A stretch of 64,000 bases of DNA from Nitrincola alkalisediminis (GTDB lineage: Bacteria; Pseudomonadota; Gammaproteobacteria; Pseudomonadales; Balneatricaceae), in contig NZ_VYTY01000001.1 of NCBI RefSeq assembly GCF_009821115.1, forward strand, positions 372,001 to 436,000, in the 5' to 3' direction. The position numbers and the translations under genes are program-made. Under the pieces are notes generated by a model. The model was not told the DNA's origin. It did not search any database and worked only from the letters and a program-made list of their open reading frames with translations. Of the stretch, positions 42,835 to 51,738 are shown one piece after another; the stretch's first letter is position 1, and the number at the start of each line of letters is the position of its first letter.

Positions 42835-44211
42835 ATGATGACCGAAACGTTTGTAAACGCTAATGTTACCCCTATTAACAGTTTAAATACGCTTTCTCCT
42901 TTCGAAATTGCCCGTCTGCAGGATCGCAGTAATAACGGCTTGTACGCGTTATTTCGTCAATGCACGCTGGCTGTGTTGAACACTGGAAGTGAAATGGACA
43001 GTACGCGCCAAGTACTTGAGCGCTATCGTAATTATGACGTTAATATCAGCCAGAAGTATCGTGATTTGCAGTTGGAGCTCATCAATGCCCCTGCATCGGC
43101 GTTTGTCGATGGTGAGATTATTCAAGGGATACGGGAGCATTTGTTTTCCGTATTACGTGATTTGCTCTATATCCAAGACGATATTGAGAGTTGCTGTGAT
43201 GGATTGAGTCAGTCGGAAACGATCAGCAATCATGTTTTTCATATATTGCGGCACGCTGGCGCAATTCGTCCTCGTATTAAGCCTGATATGGTGGTGTGTT
43301 GGGGCGGGCATTCGATTAGTCGTTTTGAGTACGAATACACGAAAAAAGTCGGCTATGAGCTAGGTCTGCGCAAGCTTAATATTTGCACGGGCTGTGGTCC
43401 TGGTGCCATGAAAGGGCCAATGAAAGGTGCGACCATTGCACATGCCAAGCAGCGTATGGACCGAGGTCGATACCTTGGCATCACCGAACCGGGCATTATC
43501 GCAGCTGAATCACCGAACCCGATTGTCAATGAATTGCTGATTATGCCGGATATCGAAAAGAGGCTTGAAGCATTTGTTCGTGTCGGACATGGGATTATTG
43601 TCTTTCCGGGTGGGGCAGGTACCGCAGAGGAAATTTTGTATATTCTGGGTATTTTGTTACGCGAAGAAAACGCGTCGATGCCTTTTCCTTTGATATTTAC
43701 TGGGCCGGCGGGCAGTGAATCGTACTTCGATACGGTTGATAAATTTATTCGCACGACCCTCGGTGAACGTGCCGCTTCGTTTTACGAAATTATAGTCGAC
43801 GATGCTCACTTAGTTGCGCAACGTATGCGTGAAGGTTTAAACGAAGTGACGCTTCATAGGCGCACGTATGGTGAGTCCTACCATTTCAATTGGCAATTAA
43901 AGATTCCGTATGAGTTGCAGTTGCCATTTGAGCCGACCCATGAAAATATGGCGAATCTTAATTTGTCGATGCATCAGCCTGACTATGAGTTGGCCGCCCA
44001 GTTACGACGTGCCTTGTCGGGTATTGTGGCTGGCAATGTCAAAGAGCCGGGCGTCAAAGCCATAGAGGAGTTTGGACCCTTCCAATTGACAGGAGATCCT
44101 CAGGTTATGGATGCATTGAATGAGTTGCTGAGTGCATTTGTTCAGCAGCGCCGTATGAAAATTAATCACGAAGACTACGTGCCTTGTTTTGCCTTGGCCC
44201 ATCGTAGCTGA
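42835..44211 (+). CDS. ppnN: pyrimidine/purine nucleotide 5'-monophosphate nucleosidase PpnN
   Basis: LOG-family enzyme of 458 residues, close to E. coli PpnN (YgdH, 454). It splits nucleoside monophosphates to base and ribose 5-phosphate and is activated by (p)ppGpp in E. coli. Marks: VVCWGGHSISRFEYEYTKKVG in part, CTGCGPGAMKGPMKGA, ITEPGIIAAE and the catalytic PGGAGTAEEI. A strong AAAGGAGGT precedes the ATG pair. Follows rfaH by 58 bp on the same strand and ends 10 bp from the convergent fadD. Confidence 0.9.
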   Translation: MMTETFVNANVTPINSLNTLSPFEIARLQDRSNNGLYALFRQCTLAVLNTGSEMDSTRQVLERYRNYDVNISQKYRDLQLELINAPASAFVDGEIIQGIREHLFSVLRDLLYIQDDIESCCDGLSQSETISNHVFHILRHAGAIRPRIKPDMVVCWGGHSISRFEYEYTKKVGYELGLRKLNICTGCGPGAMKGPMKGATIAHAKQRMDRGRYLGITEPGIIAAESPNPIVNELLIMPDIEKRLEAFVRVGHGIIVFPGGAGTAEEILYILGILLREENASMPFPLIFTGPAGSESYFDTVDKFIRTTLGERAASFYEIIVDDAHLVAQRMREGLNEVTLHRRTYGESYHFNWQLKIPYELQLPFEPTHENMANLNLSMHQPDYELAAQLRRALSGIVAGNVKEPGVKAIEEFGPFQLTGDPQVMDALNELLSAFVQQRRMKINHEDYVPCFALAHRS

Positions 44212-44221
44212 GCTTAAGGCG

Positions 44222-45886
44222 TCATTGAGTTTTGCTCATGCTTTGCTTTGCATCGTTTAACGCTTGCTCACGCAGCACTCGTCGCAACACTTTTCCGACA
44301 GGGCTGCGAGGAAGCGTTGTGCAAAACTCAATCGATTTAGGCACTTTGTAGCTGGTTAAGCGCTCTTTGCAATAGTCCCTGATTTGCTGTCCGCCCATTT
44401 TGGGGTGGCGGCTGATCACGAATAGCTTAATTTTTTCGCCAGTATGCTCATCAGGTAACCCAATCGCTGCACAGTCCTCAATCTCGGGCATGGCCTTAAC
44501 AATATTTTCAATTTCCGTTGGATAGACCTTAAAGCCTGAGACATTAATAACCTCTTTGCTTCGGTCAACAATGCGCAACACGTTCTGCTCATTGAGCATG
44601 CCGATATCACCCGTTGCAAGCCAGCCGTGTCGTGTGATGACTTTGGCCGTTTCTTGCGGTTGTTGCCAGTATCCGGCCATGACCTGAGGGCCTCGCACTT
44701 CAATTTCCCCTATCTCACCGCGCGGGAGAATTTCGCCAAGTGGACCAACAACGCGCACTTGCGTCTGAGGTAACAAAGGTCCAGCTGTTCCAATCTGGAC
44801 TTGATCTGGTAAATTGACACTGACAACAGGTGAGCATTCTGTGAGTCCATAGCCCTCTGCGATAGGGCATCCTGTGGTGACTTCCCATTGCTGTGCGAGG
44901 CTTGGGGTCAAGGCCATTCCACCCGAAATAGTGATGCGTAAGGCCTTAAAATTGACTTTTTTAAAATGCGAGTGCTGGAGTAGTGCTGAAAATAGAGGAT
45001 TAATCCCTGAAAAAATTGTGGGTCTTTGCCGTTTAAACAGTTTGATTAAGCCTGAGATATCCCGTGGGTTGGGGACAAGTTCGGTGCGACAACCGATGCT
45101 GAATAATGACAAGGTCAGCATAAATGCGTAGACATGGTAGATAGGCAAAGGTTGTATTAGTCGCTCTTGTCCTTGCTGGGTATAGTGTCGCAGCAGTTCG
45201 TTTAATTGAGCCAAATTCGCGATTAAATTGCCGTGGGTCAGCATGGCACCTTTGGCAATACCTGTTGTGCCTCCAGTGTATTGTAATAGAGCGAGCTGAT
45301 CGCTTGAGATTTCAATCGGTGTAAAGTCTTCAGCTCGAGCCTTCTGCAACAGCTCCGGCAGCGAAATTGCATTGCTCAAATCGGGTGTACAATAGCGTAG
45401 TTTAAAATGCCTCAAGTAGGCATTGAGGAGCAAACGCTTTGGGTAGGCATGCAGGTCGGCAAGTTCGGTTAAGATCGTCCATCTCACTTGAGTATTTGGC
45501 AAAATCCTCTTTAAATCTTTTGCCAGCGGTGTAAACGCAACGAGGGCTTTGGCTCCGCTGTTAATCAACTGGTTTTCAAGTTCGTTTGATGTGTACAAAG
45601 GATTGGTGTTCACAACAACCAAACCTGCTTTGAGGGCACCAAATAAGACCACTGGATACTGAATGCTATTGGGGAGTTGAATGGCTATGCGATCACCCGG
45701 TTGAAGTTGGGTGTGCTGCTGTATCCATGCTGCAAAGCGTCTGGCTAGATTGTCGAGTGCAGTAAAGCTTAGCTCTGCCCCAAGATGAGAAAATGCAGGT
45801 TTTTCGGAAAATCTCAATACGACTTGATCAATGACTTGATTCAGGTTTTGATATTGAGTCTGAGGCTGATCGGTTATTGTTATCAT
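44222..45886 (-). CDS. fadD: long-chain fatty-acid-CoA ligase
   Basis: ANL-superfamily acyl-CoA synthetase of about 554 residues (E. coli FadD 561). AMP-binding P-loop LLQYTGGTTGIAKGAMLTH in outline, ATP/acyl motif EGYGLTECSP, ATGDIG, and the C-terminal catalytic Lys in SYKVPKSIEF...PRSPVGKVLRR. It activates fatty acids for beta-oxidation at the inner membrane. ATG 45886 is preferred because GGGAGAGG lies 5 bases upstream; an ATG five codons earlier overlaps that site. No other beta-oxidation gene is adjacent. Confidence 0.88.
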   Translation of the reverse strand: MITITDQPQTQYQNLNQVIDQVVLRFSEKPAFSHLGAELSFTALDNLARRFAAWIQQHTQLQPGDRIAIQLPNSIQYPVVLFGALKAGLVVVNTNPLYTSNELENQLINSGAKALVAFTPLAKDLKRILPNTQVRWTILTELADLHAYPKRLLLNAYLRHFKLRYCTPDLSNAISLPELLQKARAEDFTPIEISSDQLALLQYTGGTTGIAKGAMLTHGNLIANLAQLNELLRHYTQQGQERLIQPLPIYHVYAFMLTLSLFSIGCRTELVPNPRDISGLIKLFKRQRPTIFSGINPLFSALLQHSHFKKVNFKALRITISGGMALTPSLAQQWEVTTGCPIAEGYGLTECSPVVSVNLPDQVQIGTAGPLLPQTQVRVVGPLGEILPRGEIGEIEVRGPQVMAGYWQQPQETAKVITRHGWLATGDIGMLNEQNVLRIVDRSKEVINVSGFKVYPTEIENIVKAMPEIEDCAAIGLPDEHTGEKIKLFVISRHPKMGGQQIRDYCKERLTSYKVPKSIEFCTTLPRSPVGKVLRRVLREQALNDAKQSMSKTQ

Positions 45887-45922
45887 GATTTCCTCTCCCA
45901 TCGCTACATCAATTGTCGTACT

Positions 45923-46711
45923 TCAAGTCAAACTATGCAAATGCCTTACAGGAATACCCTCAATAAATATCACCATTTCACCGGTTTTATAACGATTCCA
46001 GTGTTCGTTGTTGGTTAAGGGCTCGGTTGCAATCACCGTGACGATGTCATTTGGTGTCGTGACCGCTTCAAAATTGACCGCTATTTCGCAATCGCTCAGA
46101 CGGGCTTCTCCAAAAGGAGAGCGACGTGTGATCCAGGAAAGTTTACTTGTGCAGTAAGTAAACAGATGCGTTGACTCACTCAGTAGCATGTTGAAAACGC
46201 CTAATGCTCTGAGGGTTTCACAGCGAGCATGGACAAACTGAATAAGCGCGTCCATCGTGTCTGGAGGGGTAGGGAAATGATGGCGAATCTCACCAAGCAA
46301 CCAACAAAATGCATACTCGCTGTCGGTTGTGCCAACCGGTTGATAGTAATTCAAAGGCCATGAAAATAGGACAGGGTCAAGCTGACCGTTATGTGCAAAG
46401 CACCATTGTCGTCCCCATAGCTCGCGGCTAAACGGGTGTGTGTTCTCTAGGCTAATATTGCCAACGTTGGCTTGCCGTATGTGACTAATAACAGTACAAC
46501 TTTTGATGGGATACTCGGCGATTAAGCGTGCAATTTTTGAATCAACACTGGGAGCAGGGTCATGGAAGGTTCTCAGTCCTTTACCTTCATAAAATGCGAT
46601 ACCCCAGCCGTCTTTGTGTGGCCCAGTGCCTCCTCCGCGTTGCATAAGTCCGGTAAAACTGAAGCAGATGTCTGTAGGTACATTTGCACTCATGCCTAAT
46701 AGTTCACACAT
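45923..46711 (-). CDS. class II glutamine amidotransferase, YafJ-like
   Basis: 262 residues. Catalytic N-terminal nucleophile Cys2 ([10 protein letters not shown]), then [27 protein letters not shown] and CFAHNGQL, the Ntn-hydrolase glutaminase fold of the YafJ/EgtC family. It would release ammonia from glutamine or hydrolyse a gamma-glutamyl bond; the acceptor is unknown. Encoded 8 bp after the bactofilin gene on the same strand, so it may be co-transcribed with the cell-shape pair, though no functional link is known. Confidence 0.82.
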   Translation of the reverse strand: MCELLGMSANVPTDICFSFTGLMQRGGGTGPHKDGWGIAFYEGKGLRTFHDPAPSVDSKIARLIAEYPIKSCTVISHIRQANVGNISLENTHPFSRELWGRQWCFAHNGQLDPVLFSWPLNYYQPVGTTDSEYAFCWLLGEIRHHFPTPPDTMDALIQFVHARCETLRALGVFNMLLSESTHLFTYCTSKLSWITRRSPFGEARLSDCEIAVNFEAVTTPNDIVTVIATEPLTNNEHWNRYKTGEMVIFIEGIPVRHLHSLT

Positions 46712-46718
46712 AGGTCAA

Positions 46719-47213
46719 TTACTCTTGTTTTGTTAGGGTAATACGATCAGGGAGCGAGTCTATCAGTTGCATGGCGTTATCAATCATCAGCTCGCTAGAT
46801 GAGTAGGTCGAGTGGTGCTCTGTGGGCTTAGGTCGTTCAGATACGTCTGCTGCCGATAATGCATCAGGTAAGGTGCGCTCACCGATAAAGTGTCCGTCAT
46901 TATCGATTTGTAATTTCGCGCAACATAGGCGTCCATTGACCGTGCCGCCTTTCTCAATATGAAGGTGGTCGCAGATGATTTCACCTTCTAAGCGTCCGTT
47001 CACATAAATGGTTTTCGCAAAAATTTGTCCTGCAACTACACCGTTGCGACCGATGGAAATATCATCGGTAGAGTGCAGGCTACCTTCGAATGTGCCGTCA
47101 ATATGCATTTTACCGCTGATGACAGTGTCACCATAAAAGCGATTTCCTTCAGCAATGATGGTTACTGCGGACCCGCCTGATTTAGCGGATATATGGCGCT
47201 TAATGATTCCCAC
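46719..47213 (-). CDS. bactofilin
   Basis: Polymer-forming cytoskeletal protein of about 164 residues. The central right-handed beta-helix shows the short repeats IIAEGNRFYGDTVISGKMHI in part, DGTFEGSLHS, IGRNGVVAGQI, VNGRLEGEI and KGGTVNGRL. The start is GTG 47213, with GAGG 7-8 bases upstream; it overlaps the M23 peptidase gene by 52 bp. Bactofilins localise peptidoglycan hydrolases and shape the cell; the overlapping M23 gene is the classic partner. Confidence 0.88.
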   Translation of the reverse strand: MGIIKRHISAKSGGSAVTIIAEGNRFYGDTVISGKMHIDGTFEGSLHSTDDISIGRNGVVAGQIFAKTIYVNGRLEGEIICDHLHIEKGGTVNGRLCCAKLQIDNDGHFIGERTLPDALSAADVSERPKPTEHHSTYSSSELMIDNAMQLIDSLPDRITLTKQE

Positions 47214-48118
47214 GGAATATCCTCTACGGCGTTAAAAATATAATCAAAATTACTCAGTCCCCAACGTGCAAAAGGATAAGGGTCTAGAGGGGTGAGTAAG
47301 TGTCGCACTTCATAGTGTAAATGAGGGCCTGTGACACGCCCAGTTTTACCCACGGTCCCGATCAGTTGGCCTTTATGGACATATTGTCCCTGTGCGATCT
47401 TTATTTCATTTAAATGCGCATAAAAAGTTTTAAAGCCGAAATTATGCTGCAAGATGATGAGATTACCAAATCCTGAACCAGACTCCAAACCTGCACGCTC
47501 AACAATACCGTCTGCCGTGGCGTAAATGGGTGTTCCAATCGGTGAGGGGAAGTCGATGCCGTTGTGTTGTGAGCGACGTCGTGAAATTGGATGTACGCGT
47601 TCACCGAAGCCAGAACTGATTTTAGCCCCTTTAACGGGGAGGCCATTGGGTATTGAGTGTAATAGAAATAAACGTTGTAAGGCGGCTGCTTTTAGAAGGT
47701 CTGTGCGTTCCTCAGGAGAGGCAGGTTGTTCGGGTGAGGGTATAATGCCAAGGATTGATTCCATTTCATTTAAATCGGCATCAAGGCGAATCACTTCTTC
47801 TTCTAGCTGATACTTTTCATTTTCCAGCTGATACTTCTCATAAAACGTTTCAGTGAAGAGCTCGCTCAGCTCAATCAGGTTTTTCATATAAGATTGCTGA
47901 GTCCCAAGTGCTTCTATGTACTGCTCTTCAAGCATCAGTTTTTCTTGTGCGAGTCCGTTAAGGTGATCTCGGGTTTTTACAAGAAGAAGGTTTGAAACAA
48001 AAAAGCTTAAGGCCGAGAGGAGAAGAAAAAGCCCCACTAGGTATTTAGCGAGCTGATTGAGGGTGTACTGTTTTGACCCTCTCACGGTGGTGAGGGTGAT
48101 AATTAACTTCTGACGCAA
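47162..48118 (-). CDS. M23 (LytM) peptidoglycan endopeptidase
   Basis: 318 residues starting with TTG 48118. A cytoplasmic basic tail, one membrane helix (near 26-47), a coiled coil (near 50-125) and a periplasmic LytM domain (near 165-285). Zn ligands are in HNGIDFPSP (H and D) and HLHYEV. It cuts peptide cross-links in peptidoglycan. Gene overlap implies co-synthesis with the bactofilin, which may position it. The start codon is unusual but begins a family-typical RQKLIITLTTVRGSKQYTL N-terminus. Confidence 0.87.
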   Translation of the reverse strand: MRQKLIITLTTVRGSKQYTLNQLAKYLVGLFLLLSALSFFVSNLLLVKTRDHLNGLAQEKLMLEEQYIEALGTQQSYMKNLIELSELFTETFYEKYQLENEKYQLEEEVIRLDADLNEMESILGIIPSPEQPASPEERTDLLKAAALQRLFLLHSIPNGLPVKGAKISSGFGERVHPISRRRSQHNGIDFPSPIGTPIYATADGIVERAGLESGSGFGNLIILQHNFGFKTFYAHLNEIKIAQGQYVHKGQLIGTVGKTGRVTGPHLHYEVRHLLTPLDPYPFARWGLSNFDYIFNAVEDIPWESLSAIYPLNQAGPQ

Positions 48119-48142
48119 GCGAATAACCTAGACATAATAAAA

Positions 48143-48165
48143 GGCATAGCTCCATGAGCTATGCC
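48143..48165 (-). terminator. terminator of deaD
   Basis: Perfect 10-bp stem (48143-48152 with 48156-48165) with a 3-nt loop; the minus strand continues TTTTATTAT. It lies 45 bp past the deaD stop and 25 bp before the M23 gene start. Confidence 0.8.
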
Positions 48166-48209
48166 GTACAATCAAGGCAGACGTATGTCCCTAATTCTGC
48201 CTCGAGTTT

Positions 48210-49979
48210 TTAGCGTGCTCGAGAGCTTGAGGCATTGCTTGAACGCTTTCCATTCGCTGGAGCGCGGCGCTTGCTTTTGTTGCCCGGTGCGCTGTTGCGA
48301 TCAGAGCCTCTTTCCTTTCCATCTTCAACCCATGGGCGGATGTTTAGGGCTTGGCCACAAATGCGTGCACGCTTGAGTGTCTGTATTGTATCCACTGTGA
48401 TACCTGCAGGTAAGTCAACGGTGCTAAACATCTCGCTAATGTCGATACGTCCAATGTGTTGGCTTTCAACACCCGCTTCATTTGCGATGGCGCCAACAAT
48501 ATTGCCTGGCTTAACCCCGTGCTGATAGCCAACTCCAATCCAATAACGCTGCATTCCTTCTGAAGGGGCATCATTACGAGGTGCGCCGCGACGAGGTTTT
48601 TCGTCACGAAGGGATTCGCGAGGACGTCTTTCGCGTGCTGGAGCAGGCTCGCGCTCATCCATGAATAAAGGCTTATCGTTATACATAAGCTTCAGTGCGG
48701 CGGCTGCAATTTGCTCTGGAGTTAGCTCACCTGACTCAGTTAAGGTCTTAATTATTGAGGCAAACTGAGTTGCTTCGTTGCTTTCAGCGGCAGCAATTAA
48801 TTGGCTTTGCAAACGTTGAACGCGTAGCTCATTGATCTGCTTGGCTGTTGGTAGCTCCAGCATTTCAATAGGCGAGCGTGTTGTGCGCTCAATTTGTTGC
48901 AACAGACGTTGTTCGCGAGGTGCAACAAACAGTACAGCATCTCCGTTACGACCAGCACGACCTGTACGACCAATACGGTGAATATAGGACTCGGCATCGT
49001 AGGGAATGTCGAAGTTGATAACGTGGGTAATACGCTCAACGTCTAAGCCACGAGCCACAACGTCTGTTGCAATAACGATATCTAAATCGCCACGCTTCAG
49101 TTTATCAACAACACGCTCACGCTGCGCTTGAGCGATATCGCCATGAAGTGCAAATGCCGGAAAGCCTGCGCGCGTTAATTGCTCTGCGACTTCTTCAGTC
49201 GCATTTTTGGTTCTGACGAAGACCAGTACGCCTTCATGCTCGCGAAGTTCGAGTAAGCGAGTTAGAGCCATGATTTTTGTCATGCCACGAACCGTCCAAA
49301 CGCGTTGGCGAATGGTGCTGGCGGTAGCCGTTTGACTTGCAATCTTAACGACCGCTGGGTTGGTCAAGTAGTTATCCGCGATGCGACGAATCGCAGGTGG
49401 CATCGTTGCTGAAAAGAGTGCAATTTGGCGTTGAGCAGGGGTGTGCTCAAGGATCCATTCCACATCATCAATAAAGCCCATGCGCAGCATTTCGTCGGCT
49501 TCGTCTAGAACCAGCGTTTGCAGTTTGTCGAGTGCCAGCGTGCCACGACGGATATGGTCCATGACACGGCCAGGTGTGCCAATGACGACATGCGCACCGC
49601 GGCGAAGGCCACGCAGCTGCTCATCGTATCCTTGCCCACCGTAGATTGATAGGGTGCGGATACCGTTTAAATGCTTTGAGTACTTCTCGCACGCAGTGGC
49701 AACCTGAAGTGCAAGTTCACGCGTTGGTGCTAGGATCAGCAACTGCGGATGAGTTTTAGATGGATCAAGGCGTTGCAACAAAGGGAGTGCAAATGCCGCG
49801 GTTTTACCTGTACCTGTTTGAGCTTGGCCTAAGAGGTCGCGTCCTTCCAAAAGAGGAGGAATAGAGCCTTCTTGGATTGGGGATGGGGTTTCATACCCCA
49901 CGTCGTTAAGTGCTTCAAGAATAGGTGTAGAGAGGCCCAAGTCACCAAAAGTGGTGGGGCGAATATCAGTATTCGACAT
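48210..49979 (-). CDS. deaD: DEAD-box RNA helicase DeaD/CsdA
   Basis: 589 residues. Q motif FGDLGLSTPILEAL, Walker A AQTGTGKTAAF, PTRELA, TPGR, DEAD box, SAT, RGLD and HRIGRTGRAGR are all present, followed by a DbpA-like RNA-binding domain (RYWIGVGYQHGVKPGNIVGAI in outline) and a basic, low-complexity Ser/Arg-rich tail. It unwinds RNA duplexes in ribosome assembly, translation and mRNA decay, mainly in the cold. A 166-bp leader region precedes it with a short GTTTC/GAAAC hairpin. Confidence 0.93.
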   Translation of the reverse strand: MSNTDIRPTTFGDLGLSTPILEALNDVGYETPSPIQEGSIPPLLEGRDLLGQAQTGTGKTAAFALPLLQRLDPSKTHPQLLILAPTRELALQVATACEKYSKHLNGIRTLSIYGGQGYDEQLRGLRRGAHVVIGTPGRVMDHIRRGTLALDKLQTLVLDEADEMLRMGFIDDVEWILEHTPAQRQIALFSATMPPAIRRIADNYLTNPAVVKIASQTATASTIRQRVWTVRGMTKIMALTRLLELREHEGVLVFVRTKNATEEVAEQLTRAGFPAFALHGDIAQAQRERVVDKLKRGDLDIVIATDVVARGLDVERITHVINFDIPYDAESYIHRIGRTGRAGRNGDAVLFVAPREQRLLQQIERTTRSPIEMLELPTAKQINELRVQRLQSQLIAAAESNEATQFASIIKTLTESGELTPEQIAAAALKLMYNDKPLFMDEREPAPARERRPRESLRDEKPRRGAPRNDAPSEGMQRYWIGVGYQHGVKPGNIVGAIANEAGVESQHIGRIDISEMFSTVDLPAGITVDTIQTLKRARICGQALNIRPWVEDGKERGSDRNSAPGNKSKRRAPANGKRSSNASSSRAR

Positions 49980-50145
49980 GCTGTGATTTTTTACCTGGTA
50001 GAAGAGAGGTGTTTCGTGAAACGTGCCGCTCAGTTAGCTTAGCAAAGAGGCTGGCCGCACACATCAGCAGCAGTGCCTCAGAAAAGAGGTAGTATTCTAC
50101 TTAAAGTAATTGTATTTGTCTATAACCTTTGCGAATCATATTCAT

Positions 50146-50613
50146 CTACTCGTTAAGGAAGGGTCTAAGTGCCTGCCCGATCATTCGTGCATCAGCTAAT
50201 GCACGGTGCGGACGTTCTTGGATATCTAAGTGGCGATTTAACTGACTTTGCTGTTCGGGAGTTAAAAAGGAGTAAAACCCGCTGACTTTAAAACGCATGG
50301 GTTTAGAGGCTTTATCAAACAAACGTTGTAGCCACATGTAATCAAAGTCGGGTGCGTCAGAAATGACGACTTGATCGATCCCTAGGTTGAGTCTGTCACA
50401 TGCGTCTTCGAGGCTGATGCCTTCTTTATCCAGCAGGTTACGTGAGATGTTATGAATCGATTCTGCATTACTATCCCAGTACTCCCAAGAGGCATCGGGC
50501 TTGATTAGAAAGCTGATCGATGTCTCTGGGTGCTGGGTGTCATACACGCCGATCTCAATCGGGTAGGATAAATCTGGATCGAGACCTGATGCCTCAATGT
50601 CAATCACTTGCAT
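50146..50613 (-). CDS. DEDDh-family 3'-5' exonuclease
   Basis: About 155 residues from ATG 50613. Exo I is VIDIEASGLDP (Asp/Glu), Exo II lies in ISDAPDFDYMWL (Asp), Exo III is HRALADARMIG (His and Asp), which makes it a DEDDh nuclease of ExoX or small exoribonuclease type. An upstream GTG (50640) would add 9 residues before the motif and is less likely. Not close enough to name as RNase T, Orn or DnaQ. Single gene with divergent slyD 160 bp away. Confidence 0.8.
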   Translation of the reverse strand: MQVIDIEASGLDPDLSYPIEIGVYDTQHPETSISFLIKPDASWEYWDSNAESIHNISRNLLDKEGISLEDACDRLNLGIDQVVISDAPDFDYMWLQRLFDKASKPMRFKVSGFYSFLTPEQQSQLNRHLDIQERPHRALADARMIGQALRPFLNE

Positions 50614-50772
50614 GCGTGAATAGCCTGTAGTTATATACACTTATTACTTTTTTGTCGGCGTTAGCTTATCATCAGCCGTTGGCGTAGTAACAACTTTTTA
50701 AAGTGGTTTTCCGTATTTTGTGTGGTGCCTTTGCTGTGCATCAAATGTTAACTTATTAGGATTGGTTTCTGT

Positions 50773-51273
50773 ATGCAAACGATACAGTCAGATGCAGTAG
50801 TTAGTTTTTATTATACATTAAAAAATGAGCAGGGTGAGGAGCTTGAATCAAATCAAGGTCATACGCCGATGGCCTACTTGCACGGTCACAACAATATGAT
50901 TCCTGGGCTGGAAGCCGCGATGGAAGGTCATGCCGTTGGGGACGAATTTACCGTGACCTTGTCGCCTGAAGAGGGTTACGGCGTGCGCGAAGAAGGGTTG
51001 GAAATGAAAGTGCCTGTTAAGCACCTGCAGGGCTTGCCGCAGGGCGCTAAAACCTGGAAGCCTGGGATGATTGCGCTGGTTGAAACCGATCAGGGTCGTC
51101 GCCATGTAACGGTTGTTAAAATGGGTCGTTTTATGATTACCGTTGATACCAATCATCCTTTGGCGGGTCAGACGTTGTCCTACGATATTAAAATCGAAGA
51201 TATTCGCGCTGCTTCAGATGATGAAATCGCACATGGACATGCACATGGAGTCGGTGGTCACCACCATGATTGA
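50773..51273 (+). CDS. slyD: FKBP-type peptidyl-prolyl isomerase SlyD
   Basis: 166 residues. FKBP domain interrupted by the insert-in-flap (IF) chaperone domain: AVVSFYYTLKNEQGEELESN, YLHGHNNMIPGLEAAMEGH in outline, then the IF region, and NHPLAGQTLSYDIKI. The His-rich tail (HGHAHGVGGHHHD) is shorter than in E. coli but fits nickel binding. It folds proteins and helps hydrogenase nickel insertion in E. coli. Its last codons overlap the next gene by 8 bp. Confidence 0.92.
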   Translation: MQTIQSDAVVSFYYTLKNEQGEELESNQGHTPMAYLHGHNNMIPGLEAAMEGHAVGDEFTVTLSPEEGYGVREEGLEMKVPVKHLQGLPQGAKTWKPGMIALVETDQGRRHVTVVKMGRFMITVDTNHPLAGQTLSYDIKIEDIRAASDDEIAHGHAHGVGGHHHD

Positions 51274-51727
51274 TACAGATGCGAAGGCATCTGGATTGGA
51301 GTTGGTAGGTTGGCGAGAGTGGGTCGCACTGCCTGAGCTTGGTGTATCAAGCTTGAAGTGTAAAGTCGATACGGGCGCGAGAACCTCTGCCTTGCATACG
51401 TTCCATATTGATGAATTTAAAAAGGACGGTCAGCGTTGGGTGAGGTTTGGTTTGCATCCCCAGCAAAAAAACACACAGCTTGAAGTGTGGTGTGAAGCGC
51501 CAGTGAGTGATGTGCGTCAGGTCACAGATTCCGGCGGGCATATGACGGAGCGCTATTTTATAGTGACACCTTTGTTAATAGGTTCGCATCGATTTGATGT
51601 TGAAATGTCCTTAACCAGCCGTGACAACATGTTATTTAGGATGTTATTAGGGCGGCAGGCCTTGAAGCGCATGTTTTGTGTCAACCCTGCAGCATCCTAT
51701 CTGCAGGGTAGACCGAGTCTGTCTTAA
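51266..51727 (+). CDS. retropepsin-like protease, cytosolic (PF05618-type)
   Basis: About 153 residues from ATG 51266, which overlaps slyD. The catalytic-type motif KCKVDTGARTSALH (Asp35-Thr-Gly-Ala) is that of the family once labelled 'ATP-dependent zinc protease' but now viewed as retropepsin-like; a C-terminal LLGRQALKRM matches the pepsin-fold Leu-Leu-Gly-Arg. No signal peptide, so cytosolic. Relatives accompany RimK-like ATP-grasp ligases, as here, where the ligase gene is convergent 11 bp away. Longer in-frame starts lie inside slyD and are rejected. Confidence 0.8.
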   Translation: MIDTDAKASGLELVGWREWVALPELGVSSLKCKVDTGARTSALHTFHIDEFKKDGQRWVRFGLHPQQKNTQLEVWCEAPVSDVRQVTDSGGHMTERYFIVTPLLIGSHRFDVEMSLTSRDNMLFRMLLGRQALKRMFCVNPAASYLQGRPSLS

Positions 51728-51738
51728 GTTGGAGTTGC

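Noticed and set aside
51143-51265. Longer cytosolic retropepsin starting inside slyD
   Set aside because: This region codes for SlyD in another frame; the DTGA domain begins normally from ATG 51266.
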